Of a DNA stretch of 36,669 nt, positions 24,294 through 36,234 are shown piece after piece. The notes below the pieces were generated by a model that was not told where the DNA came from, searched no databases, and worked only from the letters and a program-made list of their open reading frames with translations. The DNA is from [Mycobacterium] crassicus (lineage in GTDB: Bacteria; Actinomycetota; Actinomycetes; Mycobacteriales; Mycobacteriaceae). A program made the position numbers and the translations under genes. Each line of letters opens with the position of its first letter. Position 1 is the first letter of the stretch. Where the stretch lies: NCBI RefSeq assembly GCF_020181615.1, contig NZ_CP084029.1, positions 4,550,500 to 4,587,168 on the forward strand, read 5' to 3'.

Positions 24294-24301
24294 CCGGCCG
24301 C
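24276..24301 (+). terminator. Hairpin overlapping the uvrB stop
   Basis: GCGGCCGG (24276-24283) and CCGGCCGC (24294-24301) are perfect 8-bp arms around a 10-nt loop that contains the TGA stop. A short CCCTTTT follows about 10 nt later. It is a plausible intrinsic terminator without a strong U-tract. Confidence 0.55.
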
Positions 24302-24352
24302 CGAACCCAACCCTTTTCGCGTGTCGTAGGGATCCGTGATTGACTGCAAGCG

Positions 24353-25792
24353 GTGGTGGATCTGACTGAGGCGGCGGCGACCGATTCCGCTGTAAGCACA
24401 GGCAGCTGGCGTGAGCTGCTGGGCAGACGCTACCTGGGCACGTCGGCCGTGCTGGCCGGGGGCGTGGCCCTCTACGCCACCAACGAATTCCTCACGATCA
24501 GCCTGCTGCCCAGCACCATCAGAGACATTGGCGGCGAGCGGTATTACGCCTGGGCCACCACGTTGTACCTGGTCGGCTCGGTGGTCGCCGCCGCCGCGGC
24601 CAACGCGGTGCTGGTGCGCATCGGGTCCCGGTCGGCCTACCTACTGGGTGTGATGTCCTTCGGTGCCGGTGCGGCGGTGTGCGCGGTGGCCCCGCACATG
24701 GAGATCCTGCTGATCGGCCGGGCCCTGCAGGGTATGGGTGGCGGACTACTGGCCGGCTTGGGTTATGCGCTCATCAATGCTGTGCTGCCCAGTTGGCTGT
24801 GGACCCGCGCCTCGGGGCTGGTGTCGGCCATGTGGGGGGTCGGCACCCTGGTCGGGCCGGCGGCCGGTGGCCTGTTCGCCCAGTTCGGCATCTGGCGGTG
24901 GGCATTCGGCCTGATGGTGGTGCTGTCCGGGGTGATGTGCGTGGCGGTGACTGTGGTGCTGCGGGCCAGCCGCGGCGGCCACCACGACGAACCGATGAAG
25001 ATCCCGGTGCGGTCCCTGCTGCTGCTCGGCGGCGCCGCACTGGTGGTGAGCACCGCCCAACTGCCGCGCAATCTCATCGGCGCGGCCGGACTGCTGATCG
25101 CGGGCGCCGTCCTGCTGGCGGTGTTCCTGGTCGTGGACCGGCGCTCGAGCGCGGCGGTGCTGCCGCCCAGCGCGTTTCACCCGGGCCGGGAGAAGTGGAT
25201 CTACCTGACGCTGGGCCTGCTGATGGCCACCACGAAGGCCAACCTGTACATCCCGCTACTCGGTCAGCGCCTGGCCCATCTTGCGCCCGTGATGGCCGGG
25301 TTCCTCGGCGCCGCCCTGTCGACCGGCTGGACCATCAGCGAGATCGCCAGCGCCTCGGTCAGCAAGGCGCGGGTGATCGTCGGGCTGGTGATCAGCGGGC
25401 CGTTGGTGATGGCGGCAGGGTTGGCGGTCGTCGCGTTCGCCCGGATGAGCCGCTACAACCCGACCGCCGTCGGCGCGATCTGGGCACTGGCCCTGCTGGT
25501 CGTCGGTATCGGCGTCGGCGCCGGCTGGCCGCACCTGTCGGCGTGGGCCATGAGCTGCGTCGACGACCCCGCCGAGGGTGGCACGGCCGCCGCGGCCATC
25601 AACACCGTCACGCTGATCGGCGGGGCGTTCGGCGCGGGTATCGCCGGTCTGGTGGTCAACACCGCGATGAGCGCCGGCGAACCGGCAGCCCGCTGGCTGT
25701 TCGCAATCTTCGCCGCATTGGCCGCCGCGAGCTGTGCGGTCGCCTACCGGGCCAGCCGCGGCGCCGAGGAGCCGGTCGGCGCCACCTCCTGA
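24353..25792 (+). CDS. MFS multidrug exporter (Rv1634 type)
   Basis: A 479-residue major-facilitator protein with about 14 hydrophobic segments. Visible features include the first helix VLAGGVALYATNEFLTISLLP, the loop 2-3 region VLVRIGSRSAYLLG, and the helix-4/5 antiporter-type pattern GRALQGMGGGLLAGLGYALI followed by SAMWGVGTLVGPAAGGLFA. Family members export drugs using the proton gradient; the M. tuberculosis counterpart in the same position is described as a drug-efflux protein. The substrate here is unknown. Start GTG 24353 or GTG 24356; no ribosome site decides between them. The stop is 6 bp from the convergent mannosyltransferase gene. Confidence 0.88.
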   Translation: MVDLTEAAATDSAVSTGSWRELLGRRYLGTSAVLAGGVALYATNEFLTISLLPSTIRDIGGERYYAWATTLYLVGSVVAAAAANAVLVRIGSRSAYLLGVMSFGAGAAVCAVAPHMEILLIGRALQGMGGGLLAGLGYALINAVLPSWLWTRASGLVSAMWGVGTLVGPAAGGLFAQFGIWRWAFGLMVVLSGVMCVAVTVVLRASRGGHHDEPMKIPVRSLLLLGGAALVVSTAQLPRNLIGAAGLLIAGAVLLAVFLVVDRRSSAAVLPPSAFHPGREKWIYLTLGLLMATTKANLYIPLLGQRLAHLAPVMAGFLGAALSTGWTISEIASASVSKARVIVGLVISGPLVMAAGLAVVAFARMSRYNPTAVGAIWALALLVVGIGVGAGWPHLSAWAMSCVDDPAEGGTAAAAINTVTLIGGAFGAGIAGLVVNTAMSAGEPAARWLFAIFAALAAASCAVAYRASRGAEEPVGATS

Positions 25793-25798
25793 GGGCTT

Positions 25799-27412
25799 TT
25801 ACCGGGTGGACTTGATCACCTGGCTGAAGGTGAACTGCCAGCGTTCGACGACGTGGAAGCCCAGTTCGTGCAGCACCCGGCCGTCGGGTGTGCGGGCGAA
25901 CCGCGAACCCGGCGGCAGCATCGCCGCGAGCTGATGGGCCGGCAGGCTGTGGTCGTGGTCGGTGATCGTCCAGATCGTCGGGCACCGGTTGAGCTGATCG
26001 GTCAGTGCCCAGACCGCGAGGTGCCCGTCCCAGAGCCGTCCCAGTTTCTGCCGATGCGGCCCCAGGCCGGGGTCGATCAGCTTGGCGAACGCAGCGGGCC
26101 GTCCGGCCGGCAGCGCCCGGATCGGGCCGGGCAACCACCGGGTGGTGTTGTCGATCAGCAGGCAGTCCCCGGCCCGGGCGTGCGTGTCGATCACGTCGGC
26201 GACCGCACTGTAGTCCCAGCCCTTTTCCTTGGTGTACCGATCACGCTGACCGACAACGTAATTGGGCGCCGCCGCAACCGCCAGCACCACCACCAGGCCG
26301 ACCACCGCCCGACGTGAGCCGGCGATCGTGGTGACGGCGACCGCCAGCACGATCGCCATCGCAGGAGCGGTACCGATCAGATACCGCGGGTAGTAGATCG
26401 GACTCGCCGCCACCGAATAGGCCAGCGTGGCCAGCGTCGGGACCAGCATCCAGGTCGCGCAGAGGACCACCAGTCGGCGCGTGTCCGGGTCCGGCGCCGG
26501 GCGGGCACCGTGTCGAACGGCGACGACGGCAGCGGTGAGCACCAGCCAGGCCAGGATCGCGAACGCGATGCTCTGTTCGAAGTACTGCTCCTGCGCGATC
26601 TCGACGACGGTGGCGAGATTCAGCGGATGAATCCAGGCGACCTGCCGGATCTGGTTCTGGGTCAGCACCAGGAACGGGGCCAGCACCGCCAGCGCGACGC
26701 CGGTCGCGGTCGCCCAGCGCCGCCTCGCCGAGGGCGCGCGGCCCGACAGCACCACCGGGTGCGCCGCCACCACCAGCACCGTGAAGAGGTTCAGCAGTGT
26801 CGACGCCACGACCGCGGCGCCGTAGCCCGCCCACAGCGGCACGGTATTGCGACGTGCCGCACCGACGCACAGCACGGTGAGCCAGACCGCCGCGGCCGCC
26901 GCAAACGCGTACGGGCGGGCCTCGACCCCGGCCCACGTCACCCGCGGGAGTACGGCATAGAGCACGCCCGCGCACACCGACAGCTGCCGGCCGCTGAACT
27001 GGCGACACAGCACCACCACACCGCCGGCCCCGACGCCGACCGCCAGACAACTCGGCAGCCGCGACCAGAACTCGGTGGCCGGGAACACCGCGAACCAGCC
27101 ATGCATGAACAGGTAATAGAGACCATGCACGGCATCGATGTGCGTCAGCAGTCGCCACAGCTCGGGCAGCGACCGATGCGTCGAGGCGGAGATGGTGGCC
27201 GCCTCGTCGAACCAAATGGACGGCCGACTCGCCCCGATGGCGCTGATCACGGTTGCTGCGACCGCGATCACAACCGCGTCGTGCGGGCGCCGCCACCGGC
27301 GGGCCGGGCCCGCCGTTGTGCTCACCGGTTCCCGGGTCGCAACCAGGCTCAACGGCGTGCGCTGTCGGTTCGGATGAGGCTGATGAGAACTCACGCTACT
27401 ACCGCCGGGCAC
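25799..27412 (-). CDS. capA: GT-C mannosyltransferase, ManLAM-capping type (Rv1635c)
   Basis: A 537-residue polytopic membrane glycosyltransferase. After a cytoplasmic Arg-rich start of about 45 residues comes a first helix, then the GT-C catalytic loop SRPSIWFDEAATISAS with the Asp-Glu pair typical of polyprenyl-phosphomannose-using enzymes. About ten hydrophobic segments follow, then a periplasmic C-terminal domain of about 150 residues (KGWDYSAVADVIDTHARAGD to the end). In M. tuberculosis and M. marinum the counterpart adds the first mannose cap to lipoarabinomannan, and its conserved place between the MFS exporter and universal stress protein genes supports the same role. Start GTG 27412 is uncertain; GTG 27394 is also possible. 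It diverges from the universal stress protein gene. Confidence 0.85.
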   Translation of the reverse strand: MPGGSSVSSHQPHPNRQRTPLSLVATREPVSTTAGPARRWRRPHDAVVIAVAATVISAIGASRPSIWFDEAATISASTHRSLPELWRLLTHIDAVHGLYYLFMHGWFAVFPATEFWSRLPSCLAVGVGAGGVVVLCRQFSGRQLSVCAGVLYAVLPRVTWAGVEARPYAFAAAAAVWLTVLCVGAARRNTVPLWAGYGAAVVASTLLNLFTVLVVAAHPVVLSGRAPSARRRWATATGVALAVLAPFLVLTQNQIRQVAWIHPLNLATVVEIAQEQYFEQSIAFAILAWLVLTAAVVAVRHGARPAPDPDTRRLVVLCATWMLVPTLATLAYSVAASPIYYPRYLIGTAPAMAIVLAVAVTTIAGSRRAVVGLVVVLAVAAAPNYVVGQRDRYTKEKGWDYSAVADVIDTHARAGDCLLIDNTTRWLPGPIRALPAGRPAAFAKLIDPGLGPHRQKLGRLWDGHLAVWALTDQLNRCPTIWTITDHDHSLPAHQLAAMLPPGSRFARTPDGRVLHELGFHVVERWQFTFSQVIKSTR

Positions 27413-27578
27413 CTGGTGTCGGGTACGTCACCAGGGCCGCGAATCCTGATTCACGTCGCCGAACCGGCCCGGGTGTGGTGGACACGTGAGGCCAATTGCG
27501 CCCATCGGGGCCGCTGACGCGTTAATGTCGCCATGGCTTACTAGCGAATATTGCAACACATCACCGAGAGGGTTACGG

Positions 27579-28025
27579 ATGAGCGGCTACAAGACCGTCG
27601 TGGTCGGTACGGACGGCTCGGATTCTTCGCTGCGTGCCGTGGACCGTGCCGCTCACCTGGCGTCCGAAGCGGGCTCCAAGCTCGTCATCGCCACCGCCTA
27701 CCTGCCGCATGCGGACGACCCGCGGGCGACCGACGCCCTCAAGGATGAGGGATACCAGGCCTCCGGCAACGCGCCGATCTACGCGATCCTCAAGGAAGCC
27801 AAGGAGCGGGCGGTCAAGGGCGGGGCCCACGAGGTGGAGGAGAAGGCCATCGTCGGCGCCCCGGTCGACGCGCTGGTCGACCTGGCCGAGTCGGTCAACG
27901 CCGACCTGCTGGTGGTCGGCAATGTCGGCCTGAGCACGATCGCCGGGCGGCTGCTCGGTTCGGTGCCGGCCAACGTGTCCCGCCGTTCCAAGATCGACGT
28001 GCTGATCGTCCACACCACCGGCTAG
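27579..28025 (+). CDS. Universal stress protein (Rv1636/TB15.3 type, cAMP-binding)
   Basis: A 148-residue single-domain universal stress protein. The N-terminal strand KTVVVGTDGSDSSLRAVDRA and the C-terminal nucleotide loop VVGNVGLSTIAGRLLGSVP (pattern G-2x-G-9x-G-S) show an intact binding site. The counterpart in M. tuberculosis binds cAMP more tightly than ATP and is thought to buffer cAMP. Start ATG 27579 has GAGAGGG about 9 nt upstream. The longer frame from 27486 has no ribosome site and does not match the family. It is divergent from the mannosyltransferase gene. The 166-bp gap before it must hold both promoters. Confidence 0.93.
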   Translation: MSGYKTVVVGTDGSDSSLRAVDRAAHLASEAGSKLVIATAYLPHADDPRATDALKDEGYQASGNAPIYAILKEAKERAVKGGAHEVEEKAIVGAPVDALVDLAESVNADLLVVGNVGLSTIAGRLLGSVPANVSRRSKIDVLIVHTTG

Positions 28026-28039
28026 GCCCAGGGGCTCCG

Positions 28040-28345
28040 CTACGTCGGGGTGTCGATGTGCCCGGGCGGCTGGAACGCGGGCAACGGGTGATCGTTGCCC
28101 AGCGTGAAACACGTGGATTGGGTGGCGTGCAGGAGGATCTGATTCACCTCCAGGCAGCGTTGCCAGGTGCTTTCGGCCTGAATCGGGCCATCGCAGAGGT
28201 GTTGATTCCAGCCCCACGGCTGACATCCCATGCTGTCCGGAGCCGCCGAGGCGGCAGGCGCCCCGATCATCAGGCCTGCGCCCAGTCCCGTGACGACTTG
28301 CGCCAAGGTGATCTGCAGTGGCACGACTGCGACGTTACCGGCCAC
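28040..28345 (-). CDS. Small secreted cysteine-containing protein
   Basis: A 101-residue protein. A signal peptide covers residues 1 to about 35 (ITLAQVVTGLGAGLMIGAPA, cleavage after ASA). The mature 66 residues hold four Cys in SMGCQPWGW, HLCDGPI, WQRCLEV and STCFTLG, so two disulfides are possible. The CDGPIQ...W.RC block recurs in small exported mycobacterial proteins of unknown role. The start GTG 28345 is chosen for a full signal peptide; a GTG seven codons later is possible. It converges on the universal stress protein gene with 14 bp between. Confidence 0.68.
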   Translation of the reverse strand: MAGNVAVVPLQITLAQVVTGLGAGLMIGAPAASAAPDSMGCQPWGWNQHLCDGPIQAESTWQRCLEVNQILLHATQSTCFTLGNDHPLPAFQPPGHIDTPT

Positions 28346-28485
28346 CCGGAGATGCGACGTTATTGTCGCCGAACCTGTCGAAAGTCTTGCGACTCACATC
28401 GTCGGGCAACCGCACGCAGTTGCGAGATTGTCGGGTCTTGCCCGACCCTTCCGGGAACCCCGAATCCGTATGAGAGACTCGCGCC

Positions 28486-29058
28486 ATGATTGCAAAATCC
28501 AAGTGGAAATCGTTTGGGTCAAACCTTCTCGTTGGTGCACTAGGCTCGTTGCTTGGAAATTTAATTTGGTGGATAAGCGGTTTGTACTTGCTGCAGCAAA
28601 ATAATCTTATCTCGTTGAAAACCTTCTGGGTGTCTGTTATTACTCCTGTGGGCGTCATTGCGGTCGTAATAGCGATATGTGGCATGGTCTATTGGGATTA
28701 CCGGCGTCTGGAAAAGAACGAAATGGATGGATTGATTCTTGTAAATATTTCCATGTCGGGCGCACACACGATCAATCGCCGGCCTGGTAACGACAAGCGG
28801 CAGGACGTTGCGCTAACGGAAACGGAACCTCCGGTCATATTCCCAGATTGCAACGCGTTCTTGCGGACTTATTGGAGAAAGTACGAGATGGAAATTGTTA
28901 GAGAGCTGAAGGAATTTGGCATCGAACCGAGGCTCATGAACGTCGGAATATTGATTCCATCGAACGTCTACCCGCCCGACCTTCCCTTTTCGGCGCCGTT
29001 GAGAACGCCGATGCGTTTGGATCCTGTCGAGGTGAGCGACGCCGCTCGATCCTTGTAA
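28486..29058 (+). CDS. Orphan membrane protein, low GC
   Basis: A 190-residue protein not recognised as any family. Two hydrophobic segments (LLVGALGSLLGNLIWWISGL, about 14-33, and FWVSVITPVGVIAVVIAICG, about 47-66) are followed by WDYRRLEKNE and a soluble C-terminal part of about 115 residues containing CNAFLRTYWRKYEMEIVREL. Base and codon use differ clearly from the neighbours, with many A/T third positions (AAT, TTA, ATA, AAA). This points to recent acquisition. It sits between the universal stress protein and MBL hydrolase genes, which are adjacent in M. tuberculosis. Start ATG 28486 lacks a good ribosome site. It is kept as real because the frame is long for AT-rich DNA and has a coherent membrane topology. 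Confidence 0.65.
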   Translation: MIAKSKWKSFGSNLLVGALGSLLGNLIWWISGLYLLQQNNLISLKTFWVSVITPVGVIAVVIAICGMVYWDYRRLEKNEMDGLILVNISMSGAHTINRRPGNDKRQDVALTETEPPVIFPDCNAFLRTYWRKYEMEIVRELKEFGIEPRLMNVGILIPSNVYPPDLPFSAPLRTPMRLDPVEVSDAARSL

Positions 29059-29146
29059 ATCTATTTGAATATCCAGCAACTCTGGAAAGATTGCATATTT
29101 GTCTGTTGTCCCTGCTGGATCATCGGCTCGGCACGATTCGAAGGAC

Positions 29147-29833
29147 TCACCAGCCCCGCTGGCGCCATTCGTCCAGATGGGGGCGTTCGGCGCCGACCGT
29201 CGTGTCATCACCGTGCCCGGGGTAGACGACGGTGTCGTCGCCGAACCGGCCGAACACCTTCGTCTCGACATCACCGAGCAGCCGTTCGAAGTCACCGGGC
29301 TGCCAGGTCTTGCCGATCCCGCCCGGGAATAGGCAGTCGCCGGTGAACAGTTGCGTCACGCCGCCGGTGGCCGCACCGTCCAGCGCCAGCGCCACCGACC
29401 CTTCGGTGTGGCCCTGCAGGTGAATCACGTCGAACGTCAGATCCCCGACCGTGATGGTGTCGCCCTCGGCCAGGATCCGGTCCGGCTTCACCGGCAGCGG
29501 CTCGGCGTCCAGTGCGTGCGCGGCCGTCGGTGCCCCGGTCGCCTCGGCGACCTCGGGCAGGGCCTGCCAGTGGTCGAAGTGCTGGTGGGTGGTGACGATC
29601 AGCGACACCGTGGGCGCCTGCTCGCGCACCAGGGCCACCAGGTTCTCGGCGTCGTTGGCGGCGTCGATCAGCAGGGTCTGGCCGGTGTTGGTGCACGTCA
29701 CCAGGTAGGCATTGTTGTCCATCGGGCCCACCGACGTCTTGATGATCGAGACGCCGGGCAGCACGCGCCGGGCCGCGGTTCCTGGGGCGACATGCCCGGT
29801 GTAACTGTCGTCAACCGAGATCTGTGGGGTCAT
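29147..29833 (-). CDS. Metallo-beta-lactamase-fold hydrolase, glyoxalase II-like (Rv1637c type)
   Basis: A 228-residue MBL-fold enzyme. The metal ligands are all visible: [10 protein letters not shown] (HxHxDH), [10 protein letters not shown] (His), [10 protein letters not shown] (Asp) and [14 protein letters not shown] (final His). This pattern fits hydroxyacylglutathione hydrolase-like proteins, but mycobacteria use mycothiol, so the substrate is probably a mycothiol or other thiol ester; this is inference. Start ATG 29833 ([13 protein letters not shown]) is chosen; the longer frame overlaps uvrA antisense. It diverges from uvrA with 58 bp between starts, so its own promoter overlaps the uvrA damage promoter. 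Confidence 0.9.
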   Translation of the reverse strand: MTPQISVDDSYTGHVAPGTAARRVLPGVSIIKTSVGPMDNNAYLVTCTNTGQTLLIDAANDAENLVALVREQAPTVSLIVTTHQHFDHWQALPEVAEATGAPTAAHALDAEPLPVKPDRILAEGDTITVGDLTFDVIHLQGHTEGSVALALDGAATGGVTQLFTGDCLFPGGIGKTWQPGDFERLLGDVETKVFGRFGDDTVVYPGHGDDTTVGAERPHLDEWRQRGW

Positions 29834-29861
29834 GTCCGCAACGGTACTGGCCCTGAGGCGG

Positions 29862-29884
29862 CTGTCGGTACCGGCACATAGCAT
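29862..29884 (+). promoter_or_regulatory. uvrA promoter: PafBC-type DNA-damage element
   Basis: CTGTCGGTA (29862-29870), exactly 8 bp, and TAGCAT (29879-29884) match TTGTCRGTG-N8-TANNNT with 7 of 9 bases in the first element. GTG 29892 follows after 7 nt, giving a leaderless transcript. The spacing is identical to the uvrB and HNH promoters in this window. Confidence 0.75.
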
Positions 29885-29891
29885 GGAACCC

Positions 29892-32798
<2,907 letters not shown>

Positions 32799-33101
32799 CG
32801 GCGGGCGTAAGCGCGGAGAAGCAGGGCGCTGCGGGTCGCGGCCATTCGCCGCTCATCATTAGCCGTCTAACCATCGCGCCCGTGGTCCTCGGTGCTGATC
32901 GAACCTCCGCTTGCTCTCCGGCTGAGTCGTGTGCCGTACCCGAGCACAATTCCGATGCTTTCGCACCGCAACCGTTGGCCAAGGGTGAGGAGCGCTCGGG
33001 CGCGTAGAGGCGTCAGATCTAACGTTCGGAGATCTCAATGCCGAGTAAAGCTGGTGCAGGGCCCGCAACAGCTGGCACCGCTAGAACCACTTTTGGCGGG
33101 T
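32799..33101. other. Noncoding stretch after uvrA (edge of the accessory island)
   Basis: No gene, tRNA or clear terminator hairpin is recognised in these 303 bp. Short frames on both strands lack ribosome sites. The genes that follow uvrA in M. tuberculosis do not appear, so the conserved gene order ends here. Confidence 0.5.
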
Positions 33102-33845
33102 TCAGGGAAAAACCTTGACTCCCATGGAAAGCCCGGAGTCGTGTAGCTCGACTGCAGTGATTGATGGATCATCACCTCGGATGTCGAACAGCGCTACCGT
33201 CGCGACCGAATCGCCGGGATTGATATTCAAATCCTTCCCGACACCGTCACACCGCCGGCAACTGAATCCGCCCTTAGGGACTTCACCGGTTGGCCGGGAA
33301 GGCTCCCTCAGCAGGACTTGGTCGTCCGGGGAGAACGTCCACGGCACGTTGCTAGTGTTGGTCACATTCACCGTGACTTTGACCGGTTGGCCGACGCACG
33401 CGTCGATTTCGGCCACCACGAAGGCAAACTTTCCGTCCCGCACCTCCTGGCCGACGCGCCCCTCTTCGTTCCAATCACTGGCCAGATCAGAGAAGGACAG
33501 GCTCGACCGATTGTCATGCAACTCGCCCACGGTTGGGGGAAGGGGACAGGTTTTTTGTTCTTGGGTCCTGACTGTCACCGATAGGAGTGCGGCCAGGAGG
33601 CCACTGGCCACCACAAACAGCAGGAATGTCTTAGCAAGCGAGGCGTTTCGCAGCCACTCCAGGAGTGCGTTCTGCGGGTGTTCTAGTGGCGGTCCTTCGT
33701 GCGAGAGTCCCGATAGAGGGCTCGGGCCCGGTTGCTGAGGTTGGGGTTCTAACGGGCCCCATGCTGAACCATCCCAATAACGACGACCGTTGCCACCCGA
33801 GGGGTCGGGGTACCAACCTGGCGGTGGTGCAGGGGGTGTGGTCAC
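33102..33845 (-). CDS. DUF2510 membrane protein
   Basis: A 247-residue protein. Residues about 6-26 are a DUF2510 motif (PPGWYPDPSGGNGRRYWDGS), a short Trp-rich cytoplasmic module common in actinobacterial membrane proteins. A Pro/Gln linker precedes one transmembrane helix (LAKTFLLFVVASGLLAALLSV, near residue 80). The exterior part of about 150 residues looks like a beta sandwich of the DUF4352 kind (KVTVNVTNTSNVPWTFSPDD, then DSVATVALFDIR), with a CRRC pair. GTG 33845 is preferred because DUF2510 proteins start just before this motif, and TAGTGT lies 8 nt upstream; an in-frame start at 33917 is possible. Its role is unknown. It diverges from the SIR2 gene. Confidence 0.75.
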   Translation of the reverse strand: MTTPPAPPPGWYPDPSGGNGRRYWDGSAWGPLEPQPQQPGPSPLSGLSHEGPPLEHPQNALLEWLRNASLAKTFLLFVVASGLLAALLSVTVRTQEQKTCPLPPTVGELHDNRSSLSFSDLASDWNEEGRVGQEVRDGKFAFVVAEIDACVGQPVKVTVNVTNTSNVPWTFSPDDQVLLREPSRPTGEVPKGGFSCRRCDGVGKDLNINPGDSVATVALFDIRGDDPSITAVELHDSGLSMGVKVFP

Positions 33846-34389
33846 GGCGCAGGACACTAACAGGTCATCCAACTTCGCGTTGATGGTGCGGAGGTTCGGG
33901 GCAGACGCGGGAGGCATGGCGATACGCGGATGCTCTGCCGACTCTCGTGCTTGAGTGCTCGGACCGCCACCAATTCGATTGACGTCATCACCAGCGACGG
34001 CACGTGGGACGTTTGAACGAGATCAGCCATCTCCAGAACTAACGATAGGCGACAACGGTTTTCAGGCGACTTCTGAGATTGGGTTGCCTGGAATGCTCCA
34101 AGCATCAGCGACTTCCTAGCAACGCGTCCCAGATCTAAAGATTTGAGACGTAAGGGGCACTTTGAAGACCGGTGCACTCAGCTACACCGTGTCCTTCGGC
34201 TTAGGTAGTGACGGATTCGCGACGTGTGACTTCGCGCCGTGTGGTCGTCCATGAAGCGACTGCAGCAAGCGGTGTGTCCCGCAGAGAGCGCGGCTACACG
34301 CCGATATCCTGCGTTTGTCGGAGCAGGAGCTGACCAGACATCAGCCATCAGTGGGCAAAGGATCCGATCCGCATCTGGGGGGAGTCGAT
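33846..34389. other. Divergent intergenic region between DUF2510 and SIR2 genes
   Basis: About 540 bp with no supported gene. Minus-strand frames at 33857-34177 and 34178-34423 have no ribosome site or recognisable domain and may be decayed remnants. GC is lower than in the core genes. The promoter of the SIR2 gene should lie in the last 150 bp but is not obvious. Confidence 0.4.
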
Positions 34390-36234
34390 ATGTCGTCTGT
34401 TTCGCCAAGCAGTGCACTGTCACCTCGAGTCATGCTGGCTTCGGGTGTTCATGCTCAGCCCGGCGTATACGCCTTGCTGATTGGTTCTGGTGTGTCCCGA
34501 GCCGCAGGGATCCCGACTGGGTGGGAGATAGTCAAGGACCTCGTTCGACGTGTCGCAGTCGCTGACAACGCTGACGATAAGGAATCACATGGACTCGCGG
34601 AATCGGACCCTGAAAGCTGGTGGCAGCAGCACGGCGAAGGCGAACTCGGCTACTCATCACTACTCCACTCCCTTGCTTCTACGCCTGCGGCCCGCCAAGG
34701 CATATTGGCGAAGTACTTCGTGGCCAGCGACGAGGACCGCGAGGCCGGGCGGAAGGAGCCGACGGCAGCGCACAGAGCGATCGCGCAGTTGGCAAAAGCG
34801 GGCTGGGTCAAAGTCGTAATCGCAACCAACTTCGACAGGCTTGCAGAGCAAGCTCTCGATACCCTCGGCGTGACATATCAGGTGATCAGTCGGCATGAAG
34901 CAATACGGGCCGCAACCCCACTCGCCCATGGGATCGTCACCGTCATCAAGCTTCACGGCGACTGGACTGACCTGGACACGCGTAACACCATCGACGAGTT
35001 GAGCGCCTACCCGGAGCCGTGGACGCAACTACTTAGTCGCGTCTTCAACGAATACGGCCTACTGATTAGCGGCTGGTCGGCTGACTGGGACAAGGCGCTC
35101 GTCCATATTCTCGAATCGACCCCGAGGCGGTATCCGCTTTATTGGGACAGCAGGTCTTCGCGCGGATACGCCGCCCGCAACTTGCTGGCACAACACGGCG
35201 GTCATATCGTCGAGTCTGACGACGCGGACAGTTTGTTCACGTTGTTGAACGCGAGCGTGGAGGCGTTGCAGCAGTTGGCCGAACCGCCGCTAAGCACTGC
35301 CATGGCTATCGCGCGCCTAAAGCGCGCCCTCCCAAACCCATTGAGGCGAATAGAACTTCGCGACATGGTCCTCGACAGCGTTCACGGGGTATTCAAATCA
35401 CTGGCAGGTAAAGTGCCCACAACCGCTCGCGATTGGGCGACGATGGATGCGTACTTGGACACACTTCTGGAGGCAACCAAGCCACTCCTTGCCTTGGTCG
35501 TTCAGGGCGTGCGGTACGACGACGGCTCTCACATAAACCTATGGGTCGAAGCACTGCAGTCCCTGCTTGACGGGCCGCCCGCAGCCCGGCAACCCGCGCA
35601 AGGAATAGTTCAGCAACCCATCGTTCAGACGGTCGAAGGACTTAGGAACTATCCCGCCTTGCTCGCACTGCGTGCCATGTCAATCGAGGCAATCGGCCAA
35701 GGAAGAGACGATCTCCTACTAGCATTGCTAACCATCCCGCAGTGGGATGATCCATTTCACTCTGGTCGGTCTACCGTGGCAGCCGACGTTCTACACCTCC
35801 TGAATGTCATTGATCGCGACTTTGCCGATGGTTTGCCGAGGTGGAACGGAGGGCGGTGGCAGTATCCGTCTAGCCACTTGTTGAAAACCGCGCTGGCCGA
35901 CTTCTTCTCGGAAAATGGGATGGACTGGGCTAGATATGAGGACCTATGCCACGACGTGGAGTATCGGACGGGGCTCGTCCAGCATCTCCTGCCGCAGAAG
36001 CAGGGGCGCTACAGCCATGGCCCGAACGCGGGCGAGTTCGTTGGGGAGGGGCGATGGGTGCACGTAAGCAACAACTGGGACGACGTTGCGCCCTCCGCGG
36101 AGATGCGCTTTCGAAAAGCGATCGACCGTTTTGGCGATGGCGGTTGGAGAAAATTGCTAGCCCCGGAACAGTCGCTCGATGACACGTTGCTGAAATACCG
36201 GGAGATTCTCAAGGCTTACAACCGTCGTCTGTAA
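34390..36234 (+). CDS. SIR2-domain protein, candidate NAD-consuming anti-phage effector
   Basis: A 614-residue protein. Residues about 25-300 form a SIR2-like NAD-binding domain: YALLIGSGVSRAAGIPTGWE (27-46) is the glycine loop, VVIATNFDRLAEQAL (142-156) carries the conserved Asn147 and Asp149, VIKLHGDW (185-192) holds the probable catalytic His189, and LLISGWSADWDKAL (224-237) is the last NAD-site loop. The remaining 310 residues are mainly helical and unknown to me. This is the N-terminal SIR2_2-type domain seen in phage-defence proteins that degrade NAD on infection, rather than a deacetylase, as no zinc Cys set is present. Start ATG 34390 has GGGGGGAG 5 nt upstream. Base composition and the island setting next to an IS element suggest transfer. 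Confidence 0.82.
   Translation: MSSVSPSSALSPRVMLASGVHAQPGVYALLIGSGVSRAAGIPTGWEIVKDLVRRVAVADNADDKESHGLAESDPESWWQQHGEGELGYSSLLHSLASTPAARQGILAKYFVASDEDREAGRKEPTAAHRAIAQLAKAGWVKVVIATNFDRLAEQALDTLGVTYQVISRHEAIRAATPLAHGIVTVIKLHGDWTDLDTRNTIDELSAYPEPWTQLLSRVFNEYGLLISGWSADWDKALVHILESTPRRYPLYWDSRSSRGYAARNLLAQHGGHIVESDDADSLFTLLNASVEALQQLAEPPLSTAMAIARLKRALPNPLRRIELRDMVLDSVHGVFKSLAGKVPTTARDWATMDAYLDTLLEATKPLLALVVQGVRYDDGSHINLWVEALQSLLDGPPAARQPAQGIVQQPIVQTVEGLRNYPALLALRAMSIEAIGQGRDDLLLALLTIPQWDDPFHSGRSTVAADVLHLLNVIDRDFADGLPRWNGGRWQYPSSHLLKTALADFFSENGMDWARYEDLCHDVEYRTGLVQHLLPQKQGRYSHGPNAGEFVGEGRWVHVSNNWDDVAPSAEMRFRKAIDRFGDGGWRKLLAPEQSLDDTLLKYREILKAYNRRL

Noticed and set aside
33857..34423. Two minus-strand frames of 106 and 81 codons
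   Set aside because: No ribosome sites, no recognisable domains, and one overlaps the DUF2510 gene start. At most decayed remnants.
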